A stretch of 64,000 nucleotides of DNA, taken from assembly GCF_000002985.6 (NCBI RefSeq), contig NC_003282.8:13206001-13270000 (forward strand), written 5' to 3'. A program made the translations under genes and the position numbers. The notes under the pieces were generated by a model that was not told where the DNA came from, ran no database searches, and saw only the letters and a program-made list of their open reading frames with translations. Each line of letters starts with the position of its first letter. Within the stretch, counting starts at the first letter, position 1. Shown one piece after another: positions 12,298 through 24,900 of the stretch. This stretch comes from Caenorhabditis elegans (taxonomy: Eukaryota > Nematoda > Chromadorea > Rhabditida > Rhabditidae).

Positions 12298-15200
12298 AAA
12301 GCCCTGACTGACGGAAATGTCGAGATAATCGTCAATCAAGGCGCGCGAGAAGAAGAATGGAGCCGTGGTGAAGGCTCTAATTTCAGAGTTGAGAGCAGCG
12401 GAGGGGTGGAGAAATTGATGGGTGCCTACTGCTCGTGTTTTTGAGCTCAGATTCTCGCGTCGTCACGATCTATTTTTTCGAAAAAAATTGAATGGGAAGA
12501 GTGGGAGAGAGGAGGATAATTAGATAGATGTGAAGAAGATTTCATTTAGATTTCCTAAATAGATTCAGGCCGCCTCAATGAAGGTGGTCCCCCACACATC
12601 AGCTGTGTGGTGGTTGATCATATTGAGGTTTTCCAGGGGGGCTTCCACAACGCTCGGGCTGAAAACGCCTTACCTGCCTGCCACGAGGTATACACGAGGT
12701 AGGCGTAGGCATGCACGCAGGCAATGCCTACGTGGAAGGTCTTCAAAAAATACCGATCAACACTGGAAAACTTTTGATAAAAAATTCAGTAAAACCAAGA
12801 TATGGGTGGGGCCTATTTGTAGGTCATTTTGAAGCTAGATTTTTACCTTCAACATTTTGTCCTAAAATAAAATTTAAAAAAGATTCATCTGCCTGCCTTT
12901 TCTCTACTATTCTCTACAGGTTGTAATGAAACTGGGTTTCAAAGTCGCATGTGTGCCATATTTTACACATAGAAGATTGTATTATAGGCAGGTACGTAGG
13001 AGTTGGTTTGTGCCTAGTAGGCAAATTTGACCAAGTTGTTCTGAAAAGGGTTATCTACTGTTTTGTGGAGGGGTTTTCAAAAAAAAAAAGTTGCAAATCT
13101 AATAATAAATATATTTTGAAAGTGACAGACTGTTAACGCGGCCACGTAGGTTTCCTGACCCACAAAAAAAATTCAAATTTCCGGCCTAAAATGTTTAATG
13201 AAAAGTTAAAATTGATTTTACTGAAAGCTCTTACCGCAGCGCTAAAAATGAGCGGAACAAATCAAACCCCGCCCACAAAATGGACAGTAGTAGCCCGCCC
13301 ATTTTAAAGCATGTATTAGAGTAATTGCTGTGCCAAATTGATATTTCAAACAACTCATGAACACATAAAGTTAGCCGCCTCTTAGAAATTCGCGGTAAGA
13401 CCCAAAATTAAAAACGGAAAAAAACCGTTATTTTGAAATACATGAACAAAAAACATGACACCAAGAAAACGTGAAAGGCGTGAACAAATTGTGTGTGTCC
13501 GCTCGAGAGACTGGAGGCTTCAAGTCTTTTTGGAGTTTCCCCTATCCTCCCTCTTCTCATTTCTCTCCCTGGAGACCGTTTTTGTGTCGTTGTGATGGTA
13601 GAAGAGGAGCAGGAAGAGCAGCTTCTCGTGTATACATCATTCGAGTTTTTTGGCGCTCTCTTCCTCTATTCTACACTACTTCTGGCACACCGAGGCTCAC
13701 CCCCTCCCGCAAAGAGCTCTCGTTGGAGTTGAGGAGCACACACACACACACATAAGAGGATGAGCTATTTGAAATATGTGGGAGGAGATGTGGAAGATTC
13801 ATGGATTCTGCTCAATTTGGCACCGCAATTCGTGGAAATTGGTCTCTAGAAATCTGGAGCCATAACCTTTTTCAAGTCGATATTTTCTGAAAATATGGCT
13901 GAAAAACAACTGAAAAACAAGAAAAACGGTGGCCGAAGTTTCTTGTTTTCTAGGCCACGTAGCAAATTTTGTTAGTATGTATTTTGTAGCCATTTTGGCT
14001 ACATGGCCGCCCCAAAAAATTTGTAGCCGAGGTTTTCACTTTATTGAAACTCGTAGGTACAAAACTCAATTTGCCTATAAACTACAGAAAGTAGGCGGAA
14101 AGCGGGCATGTAGGCCGACATGTAGGCAGACCAGTGAGTCTTGAGATATGCCTTCTTACCATTACAGCGTAGGCACGTAGGCACGTAGGCACAAAGGTGC
14201 CTGGTAAGACGGGAATAATTGAAGTATACCTATCATAAGAGCTCCTACAAGAATGTGCCTTCAAAATGGAGGTAACTACGTAGGCACAAAGGCATGTTGA
14301 AAGAAAAACTCTGAAAGAAAATCTCCAAGATTCAGTAATAATTTTAAAATCTGTATGTTACACGGTACATATGCGTCTAAAAAATCCAGGTTCGTACCGA
14401 GACAATTCAGGCGGATGGTAGGCAGACATGTCTGTGCATAGATTCTAGGCTAAGGATGTGGCAACAAAGAACTGTGGAGAGAAAAATTCCCGCATTTTTT
14501 GTAGCTCAAACTGCAATGAGACATCCTGACACAACGTGAATCCAGGTTCACTACAGAATTCAGAAAATAGGTCATGTAGGCAGACAGGCAAAAGGCAGGC
14601 ACATACGCAGTGCCTGCCTGCCTTAGAAGCTCTTAGTTTTACGCCTTTAAATAAAAAAAATTGAAAAGCAAGAATCAAATGAAGTGGCAGAGCGGCGGGA
14701 CGTGACTACAAGAATTGTGTGAAAACGAGAAAAACGGAATTACGTTTTTCGTTTTTTTTTTCTTTTTCGCTGTCTCTTACGACGCCTCAACCACACAAAA
14801 ACCAAGTCCGAAATCGAGTTATTCCTCCGGTGGCTTCTTCTTCTTCTTCTTTCTCCGAAATTCTGTCGCGGCTCGGCGAGCACTTTGTCCTTGTGCTCCA
14901 GAATGTCGAAGCTTCAAACCTTTATGAAATCAGTGAGAAACTTGAAGGGAGGGAATTTCACTTTTTCTATGGGTTAGAACCCCGCCGAATACAACAAAAT
15001 ACAAAAAAAAAATTTTTCAGACGCGCGATTCAAAAAACAGCTGTATACAAAATAGGGAGTCGGGGGAAGGCCTTATGAAAGTTTAATGGTTTTTCTTTGA
15101 AAGACATCCGATTCGCATAACAATTGGAAATTTTAGGAGAAGAAGGGAAAAAGAAGAAGAAGAACAAAAAAATAAGAAGAAGCTTTGGAAAGGTTCAATG

Positions 15201-15977
15201 AAGTGAGAAAAGTTGTATGTGGGGAGATTGAAATGTTTTCTGAGACACTGAAATTCTAACCTGTAATTTTGATGCCATTTTGAGTAGGAATGATGTCATT
15301 TTTTAGCATTTAATTCAGGAAAGAACAGTTATTTTCGGCAATTCTAAAGAATGACCTATTTGAAAAATGCTCAAAAAATAGTCTGAAAGTTGCCAACTGT
15401 AAAAAAAACAAAGCTCGATAAGTCCCTAATTGGCTTTTGGCAACTTTTGAGCATTTTCTCGCATTTAAAATAAATCAAGTGTTTTTCTATATTTTGACAC
15501 TAGTTTTTTAAAATTTTAATATTAGAAGAACATGGTGCAATAGATCAATTTGTAGAATCGCCGAAAACAATTGCCGCAATCACAACTGTGAGTTTTTTAA
15601 CTCCCAGAAGCTGGAAATATACCGATTTCTGAAAATTATTGACGGACTTGGAAATCGTTCTCCAATTCAAGTGCAAACATTTTCGCGGGTACTTTATTTG
15701 AAATATTCATATGTACTTCCTATCTAGAAAACTTTTGGAAAATTGAAAAATATACGATTCTCCGATTCCAGATACTCTCTCTTAAAAGCCCATCAAGTTT
15801 CCGGTTGTGCATATGGAAACCTTCCAACTCGCGCATTTCTACTTATCTTATCATGTTTCCTTTTGTCCATTATCTTCCATTTCTACTCCAATGCTCTTAT
15901 CACCCTTTTTGAAAGCAATCCGCTGTTTGCTTGTTTTCTCTTTAGAACACCCGGTCTCTTATTCTAGTTTTATTGAA

Positions 15978-18900
15978 ATGAAAATCGGTTCTATTTTAAT
16001 TTATATTTACCTATACTATATTTTATTTATTCCCGTGTGCTCTGAAGATATAAAAATTATAAGGTAAGATTACTACGTTGCCCGTTGCTCGACAATTTGC
16101 CGAAATTGCTTATTGCCGGAAATTTTGAAAAACCGGCAATCGCCGGAAATTAGAATTGCCGGAAGTATAATTTTGATTCTTTTTGTAGATTTAGGTACCT
16201 ATACCTATACCTATACCCATACCTATACCTATACCTATACCTATACCTATACATATACCTATACCTATACCTATATCTATACCTATACCTATACCTATAC
16301 CTATACCTATACCTATACCTATACCTATACCTATACCTATACCTATACCTATACCTATCATCCCAAAATTGACCCATTTTATTTTAATTTTGAAAATAAT
16401 TTCAGCATTGAAAATCCGATCTATAATTCCCGACACTGTGAGCTGATTGAAATGAGAGCCGGACATGTATATGATCCTTTAATTGATCATTTATTAGAAG
16501 ATGGTTGTAGATATCCAGTTAGGCAAACTTTTCTGGAAAGAGAGTTTATTGAAGTTGTATACGGGAATGTTACCGGCTATGTCAGTGGTCGTATTCAAAC
16601 TATTGTTGAAGATGGATTTTTGGATTGGGATGTACGTTTTTTAAACTGTGAAAAAAGCAAAAAATCTCTACTTTTGTTATTTCTTCAGAATTTCAAACAA
16701 CGTCACCTTGAAATACCATATGAATTTCCCGAAGTGAATGGTTATATTTTTGTGGAAGATTTAAGCCCGATTTGCTCAAAAAATGGAATCCTGTTTCTCA
16801 GAATATGCTTTTCTAAGAATCCAACAAGAAAATTCGGAACACCTGATGTGGTAACTCAAAACTACTGTAGTGGGTCTCGCCACAACACCAAACAAAATTT
16901 AAAAGAGCTCGTGGTCTCAGGCTGTCTCATTGCGGTTTGATCTACAAAAAATGCGGGAGTTTTTCCCCTACAAAATGTGACGTCAGCACACTCTTAACCA
17001 TGCGAAATCAGTTCAAAAGTCTGCGTCTATTCTCCCGCATTTTTCGAAGATCAAACCACACCACGTGAATGAGCAAGGGTTTGCATGGGTATCTGAATAA
17101 TTTTTGGAGTAAATGAAAGAGCTACAGTATGGTCTCCATTTGAAAATAATTCATTCGTGTCGAGACCGTAGTTTTGTGCCAGAAGTTTCAAATAGCCAAA
17201 ACAGTATAATTGGCACGCTACTTTAAATTTTGTCAAGACAATCAATATTCCCAGGTTTTTTATTCCAGTTTCTCACGGCCGATGGAGCTCTATTTCAATT
17301 TGAAACTGACGGGCACGTCATATCAAGCTCATCTTGCACTTTTTCAGTAAATTATTTCACTTTTATCAATTTTCTAAAACTTACCTGAAGGCGCACGGGT
17401 TGTTTGAGTCTTTGTGTAAGAATTTTTTATTACATTCATATATGTATCTTCTAGAAATTTCTAAAAAAAATTTTGTAAAGATGTTCAGTATTAAAAACTT
17501 AAAACCACAATGAACCTTTTTCGTGGCAAGACCTAATAAGGCAATTACTCCCATGCTTACATTTCCCATGCCTACAATTCCCATGCTTACACATGTTCCC
17601 GTACATACAAATGTTCCCATGCTTACACTCAGTAGTAACAGTGTTCCCATGCGTTCAGCTCATTTTTTCTCGTTCCCATGCCTACATTTCCCATGCTTAC
17701 ACGTATTCCCGTACATACAGTGCTGGCCAAAAAGATATCCACTTTTGGTTTTTTGTGTGTAACTTTTTTCTAAGTGGTTATTTTGTTTTGAAACTTCACC
17801 ACAGTGTTCACAAAATCTAAAAACACAATATTCATCAAAAATGTTCAACAGATTTTGAAAAAACTTCAGAAAAATTCAAAAAAATCGAAAAACTAGAAAT
17901 ATTGAAAAAACCGAGGTTGCAAGGAAATGACAATTAAAGTACCGGAATATGAGCAATTGGATTTAAAAACAACATAATTATGCTTAATACTTTGTCGCGT
18001 ATCCGTTTGCATCAATAACAGCTTGACAACGACGTGGCATCGAGTCGATCAGCTTGTGAATAACTGACATGGGGATAGCTTTCCAAGCGTTTTCCAACTG
18101 GTTGAATTTGGCATCTGCATTTGAAGCCCGAATACCTCCAAGACGTCTTTCCAACTCTTCCCACAAATGCTCTATTGGATTCAAGTCCGGAGACTGACTT
18201 GGCCAATCGAGCAAATGCACACGACGACGTTGAAACCAGGAACGCACATGAAGAGAAGTATGCTTAGGATCGTTATCCTGCTGAAACACGAAGCCACGGC
18301 CCACATTTTGAAGTGCCCAGGGTCGCATTGTAGTTTCCAAGATGTTTTCGTATTGAAAACGATCCATAATGCTTTGGATTCTCCTTAGTGGGCCCATGGA
18401 AGTGCTGGTGAAGCACCCCTACACCATGACGCTCCCACCTCCATGCTTAACGGTTGGGCATTGATACTTTGGAGAGTACCTAGAGCCAACAGGACGACGT
18501 ACCCAGGAATTTCCATCACTCCCGAACAAATTGAACTTGCTTTCGTCAGACCAGATGTGTTTAGCCCATTCCTGACGTCCCCAACGAAGATGCGCTTTTG
18601 CCCACGCAACTCGAGCCATGCGATTTTTCTTACTGATGAACGGTTTCTTGACTGGCTTTCGTCCGTGTAGTCCTGCTTGCTGTAAACGTCGACGAACAGT
18701 TCGTTTACTTGGTACAGGTTCATTTGGAGAACTTATAATCATTTGAATATCCGTGGCGGTCCTATGCGGATCTTCTCTTGCTGATCGGAGGATGTTGCGA
18801 TCCATCCTATGGGTTGTCACTCGAGGCCTGCCGGGCGAGATTCTCAAAGCGACGGATTTCTAAACATTTATTATTAAAAAATAATATTTTTCGAACTCAC

Positions 18901-21900
18901 CTCAGTTTGATACTTCTTGATTACTTTCCAAATAGTCGACGGAGAACGTTGAATTTGCAGCGCGAGCATTTTCGTGGGTATTCCTTGTTCGAAGCCAGCT
19001 ACAATGGCTTTCTTGACGTCCAAGGAAAGATTTTTACACCCAACAGATTTTACCATACCTTAAAAATAATTTATCAACCAAACAAATCCAGTGCAACAAA
19101 CAGAGTGCGTTTTATTGATAATTCAAAAAAAATAATGAAAATTGGAAAACCGAAAAAATCAAAAAATTGAAATAAAATTCAGAAAAAATCGATAATCATG
19201 TAATGTTTGGTCCGCAAATTTGCGTAACATTTCGCTTTATGCACACGGAAAAATTCAAGTCAAATGGATGCTTGAGAAAAAAGTTACACACAAAAAACCA
19301 AAAGTGGATATCTTTTTGGCCAGCACTGTACAAATTTTCTCATGCGTACACTCAGTAGTAAAAATGCTCCCATGCGTACAATTCAATTTTTGGTGTTCCC
19401 ATGCATACATTTCCCATGCTTACAGATGTTCCCATACATACAAAAGTGTATTCCCATGCTTACACGGAGCACTTTTTGTGCTCCAAAAGAGCACAAAGTC
19501 AATTTTTTTGCTCATTTTCGCAGTATCAATCGTATTTGATAGTTTTAAGTCACATTAATTACAAATTAGAAAAAAAGAGCTAGTTTTGAACTATTAATCG
19601 AGAATCATAGAAAAATGGGGATGATTATCTATAGAGTAAAATTTTTTTAGCTCGAAAAAAAAATTTTTTTTTTGAAAATTTTTTTTTATCTCTATTTTGT
19701 AGGAAATCATTCATTTGGTGTTTTCCACAATTTTGGATGTTCATATTGCAGTTTCTGTGCAGTTGGGTGTTTCGCAGTATCTCCGGAACATTCCATTTTT
19801 TGTTGCAATTTGTAAGAATTCGGAACTATCTTTTAATTTCTACAAATTTAAAAGTCCATTTCGCATTGTTTCATGTATCTTAAGACTATTGCTTCAAAAA
19901 ATAGCACAGAACAAATGTTGATTATCTTTTTTTCATTAAAAAAGTATTATTTTCGCTATTTTGATCAGAATTCGATAAGAAAACGTCTGAATAGAGGTTG
20001 TTGGTTGCTTTAAAGGTTTCTGGAATTCCAAAAGTATATCAAATATAGGTATTTAAAAAATTTCGAAAATAAGATATTTTGACAAAATTCAAATGCCAAG
20101 CACTTCTTTTATGTATTTCTATGCTGACAAAATTGAGATATAAAATATTTTGCTCATTGTTTTTTTCAGTTTTAAGTCTGTTGCAATGTCGAGTTCTACT
20201 TTCCAAATTCTCTTTTTTCCTGCGATTTTTTTCAATAACTCATTTTTTCCACTTTTCCGGTTTCATTTTATTTGAATCTATGTAACAACAAAACTATAAA
20301 GTTAACAAAAATAAGTTTAAATAATTGAAATTTAAATCGTTTTATTATATTCACTTTTCACGATAATCCTCAAAAGACCAAATTTCAATGTCTCGAAATC
20401 TTTTTTTGAAATTAGGTGGTTTAAAATTGAGAAAGAGAAGCCTGGTTGAACAAAAATAAGCTAAAATATCAAACTTTGCAACTTGCCAGTGACGCAGCTA
20501 TCGAAATTTGAGATTATTCAATTATCAATTTTTTCGTTCTTTTAGAACAATTAAAGTATATTTTTAGCAGATGGGGGCATACTTTGTGCACCCACCAACA
20601 AAAATGCATAAACGAAAACAGTGCGATAAAAAATAACGAACAAGAAAATGACAAAATACAAACACTTTAGACTGCTGCGATACTGACGACATAGCTAAGT
20701 TGGAGATTTTAGCAGAAAACTGTCAAAACTTATTCTTAGGAAATTTTAAAAACGTCTTAACACGAAATTTGGTCATTTGGAGCCAATTTAAGTCAAAACA
20801 ACCCTAATTTCGATTCTCCTACTCAAAAAATCACGAAAGTAGCAATACAAATCAGAATTTTCTACAATAATCATTTTTAAAAATACATTTTACCGGAAAA
20901 ATGGAAAAAATCGTAAAAAAATGAAAAAGATTGCATGAATTCCTTCGTTTCTTTCAAAATTTGCGCTCGATCTGCGTATCCACTGAGTGAAGCGAGTCGA
21001 TACGCAGCGAAATGTCTCGCCACGAGCATGCAAATAATTCAGTGCGCCTTTAAATTTCAGAGGGAATAATTCGATTATTTTCGACTTTTTCTTCAATTTT
21101 CGGTATTTTTTGTTGTTTTTAGTCAATTTTCTTTTGAAGTATCGTGAGAAAGTTATTGAAAGTCATGTTTTATACTATTTTCTCTAAGTGCAACAATTTT
21201 TTGCACGTTTTATCTGCTGAAATTAGGGAAAAAAGCTTTAGGATTTCATTTTCTGACCATTTTCCTATTTGTAGTTTTTTTTTCTATTATGGGGTTATCC
21301 AACTGGGTAAAAAATTCATTTTTTATCCTATTTCTTTTTTCACCCTATTCGTCTGGGACAAAAAGTTCATTTTTTACTCTTCTTGCCTCATTTTTTACCG
21401 TTTTTACTCATTATTTTGCCTTTTCCACACAAATTATTTATACGAGATACAGTATAGTTCGCGTTTCCAAAACAGATTAACATTCATATAATTTTTCCAT
21501 TTGTCAAACAAATTTATTAACGTGCAAGTTTAGGCCTGAAGCGATAAAAATTGAACCCTCTAATTTTTTGTGTTTTCAGCTTCTCAGAATAGAAAAGTGA
21601 TCTGAGCATATTAAAAACGTACAATTGTGTCTCAGATAAGAATTTTGTGTGGAAAAGAAAGAATATAAAGTGTAAAAAATTCATTTTTACCCTCTGGATG
21701 ACCCCACTAAAGAATAACTGTTAAAATAATGCAATTTTATAATTACTTAGCTGATAAAAATGAGAAAATAAGATAAAACTGAGAAAATAGTATAAAACGT
21801 CGACTTTCACGATTTCAGTTGAAAATGACAAAAAAAACCGGAAATTGTTGAAAATAAAAAAAACCAATGAAAATGTGAAAATCAGTCATTGAAAGTAACG

Positions 21901-24900
21901 CAGACATAAGAGACATTCGAAATTAGAAAAGAGAACGAAATGTGTAGCTGTTGGAAAAATACAAAAAAAATGTTATGAAAGAAAGATTGAAGCAATAGTC
22001 TTAAGATACATGAAACAACGCGAAATGGACTTTTAAATTTGTAGAAATTAAAAGATAGTTCCGAATTCTTACAAAATGCAACAAAAAATGGAATGTTCCG
22101 GAGATACTGCGAAACACACAACTGCACAGAAACTGCAATATGAACATCCAAAATTGTGGAAAACACCAAATGAAATTGTAGGCATGGGAAATGTAAGCAT
22201 GGGAGTAATTGCCTCCTAATAAACCCCCATGCGCCTTTAAGTTCGCATTTCAAGAATCTCAAGATTACGATACTTAATTCAGGGAATTTTTGGCCGATGT
22301 AAGGCTAAATCTACAGCCATGATATTCCTAAATGGGAATATATTGAAAATTTCATCCAGTTCTTCTCCAATAATTTTGTATTCTTCGTGGACTTTATTTG
22401 GAGTGGTGAGTTCTAGTGTTCATGGTATATGCGTCTTTAAACCCGGTCTCGAAATTTTCTTACAATTAAATTCCAAAAAAAATGTGTGCGCCTTTAAGGA
22501 TTACTGTAATTTCAAACTATCGTTTCTGTGATTTTCCAATTTTAAAATTATTTTGTATAAAATTTGTGTGATTTTACTTGTGAATATATTTTTTTTTATT
22601 TTTGATAACACAGTTAAAATGCGATGTGCGCATAGTGGATGAATAGACATAATGCGCGCATCGCGTGTGGCGACCACCCATTATGGGCCAATCGCGAACG
22701 GTTCGCGATGGGCCCATAATGGCTCCATGATGCTTCCATTCGCGAAACAAGAATTTCGAAATATATAATGTTTTATCCGCCTATTTTTTAACATTTTATT
22801 ACACTTTTACCTGAATTTTCGGTTTTTTTTCACTGTTTTTTTAAATTAAAATGTATTATATGTGATATTCTATAATAGCCTTAATATTTTCTCAAAATTG
22901 TGATACCTATAGTGAAAAAAAATGCTCTTAGCTGTTGAACCGTTTGAAAATATAATTTAAACTACATTGCAAGCAATATTTCATTTTTAATACATGGAAA
23001 AATAGTCAGGATTACTGTAGTTTTACAATATGTTTTCTGAAAGCTAACAGATTGAAAATTCCGAATTCAGTATGAAATTTCAGTTAATTTAATTTTTTTT
23101 TTAAATAAGGAGTACCGAAATCTGAGAAATATTTTCAAATTGCTCCAAATTTTCTCCTGATTCCGAATATCGAAGGGGAAAAATCCCTGATTTTATATTT
23201 CAGCTTGAAATCGCGGATTTTCATTTTTCCACTCATGAAATTTACGAATTTTCGCGCCGGAGACGCCATGTGTCGATTTACGAGATTTGTGCATATTTAC
23301 GAGATTTTCAATTTTTATCGGATGATGATTTCAGTTTTTCGACGAGTTTCCTTCATTTTCGTCGGTTTTTGCCAATTTTTTTTTTGAAAATGTGTGTTCT
23401 TAAAGTCAGTTAACCATTATATCATCAAAAACCTAACAAATTTTTCGTTTTTTGATGATATAATGTTTAATTAACCTTAAAACACATTTTCCTTTCACTT
23501 TGACATTCAAAATCAGGGGAAAATTTGGAGTCATTTAAAAATATTTCCCAGATTTCGGTACTCCACCTTTAAATCGAATCGCTGATTGATCGGGGAGTTA
23601 TCTTCTTGGAAAAAAATCAGAGAATTGATCAATATTGGGATTTTTGATTCTTTGCCGATTTTGAGACTATTTTTAATTTTTAGAAACGAAATTCCCATAA
23701 TATCAAATTGGAAAAGATTTAACTCTCGGAGAAATGAAATTCGTCGTAAAATTCTCTTGAAACCAAACTGATCCCCTAATTTAATATAACTTTATTCATT
23801 TCCAGGCTACCGTCTACGTCCGTCTCTTCAGTTGTCGTGAAATCTTCGATATTCATTGTCAAGACTACGGAGGAGTTCGCTATCGATCCGAATACGTGAA
23901 AATTGGCGAATTAGATGCCGAACAACCGTACTGGTGTGCATCAGCTGCAGATTACTCTCAATTTGAACTTCTTTCTGGTTCAGTAGCCATGCATTCGGTC
24001 GATTTTAGCAGTATTGCCAATTTGAAGGATTCACTTGCCAACTCGAATTCTTTCAAAATTCGACCGGCGAAAGATGGAGTAGCACACGGATTTTCTGTGC
24101 ATTTCACGTAAGATTTACTTTTTTAAAAACTTAAACTAATTTTGAAATATTCAATTTTAAGATCTGATCTAACTGGTCACGGATTAAAGGATTAAAGGAT
24201 TAAAGGACGATCCGTTCTTCAAGTGCTATGCACTGCGGACAATATCATTGACTCGTCGAAATTAAGGGCATGGGATCTTGGAATTATTCCATTCAAGGAA
24301 CCATGTTTGGTGAAGTGTGATAAAGAATATGAAGGATCATGGAAACTCTTGAATAATCGATTGGATGTGTACAATGATTTTGTACGTTGTTTTTGTCGAT
24401 TTACTCGATTTTGCACTTTAAAATTCAAGAAAAATTGATTAAGTTCGAGAAAATCCGATGTAAAATGTCGAAGCGATATGGAAATTTGGCGAAATTTTTT
24501 AAAATCGAAATCGAAAAATTATCGAATTTTGTCAAATTTTAAATAATTCCGTTGAATTTTTTAAAACAAATATTTTCTTCTGCAAAGAAAAAATTGAATA
24601 GCAAAATTCTAAAAAAAAAATTTCGGAAAACCGAAAAACGGAAAATCCTTTCGAATTTTTGAAGGCGAAAAGATTTCAATTTTAAAATTTGTTTTCAGTA
24701 CGACGAAAATCTTCAAAAACACGAGGACAGTCTTCGCTACGAGACCGCTTCAATGGATCAACTTCAGAAAATCCGTGATGATAGTTATTTCAAGGCAATG
24801 ATGGGAGAAATTGATCCGATTGAACTTCCATTTACTCGTGATATTTCATCGAGTATTCCAGCTCAGTGTGTATTAAATACTGTGGAAAGCCAAACGCCTA

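Larger units (their letters stand above)
9250..15977. other. Long repeat-rich intergenic region
   Basis: No gene can be modelled with confidence across 6.7 kb. It contains a GGGCGGAGC minisatellite (9745-9940), many CCTACCTACC / GTAGGCAGGTAGGC repeats (10650-14620), GTGGCCGAG repeats, and three GC-richer islands (about 12030-12480, 13470-13760, 14700-14930). The islands have open frames with low-complexity translations and could be untranslated exons or enhancers of the flanking genes. Confidence 0.5.
17540..22214. mobile_element. Inverted-repeat DNA element interrupted by Tc1
   Basis: The termini are inverted copies: left GGCAATTACTCCCATGCTTA from 17540, right its complement ending at 22213. 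A longer inner arm (19715-19897 against 22010-22187, inverted) shares nearly identical sequence. The element is flanked by an 8-bp direct repeat CCTAATAA (17532-17539 and 22215-22222), consistent with a target-site duplication of the hAT size class. No transposase is seen, so it is non-autonomous. The left arm is split by CCCATGC-TACA minisatellite units and a Tc1 copy. It sits in intron 4 of the plus-strand gene, 68 bp before exon 5. Confidence 0.75.

Noticed and set aside
13471-13755. Two overlapping plus-strand frames in a GC-richer island
   Set aside because: Both frames are low in complexity with no splice-consistent partners or recognised domain; more likely regulatory or untranslated sequence.
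16113-16940. 275-codon open frame through the hexamer array
   Set aside because: It starts in the intron, runs through YTYT repeats and then reads the real exon 16406-16631 in its frame; the true start and signal peptide are in exon 15978-16063.
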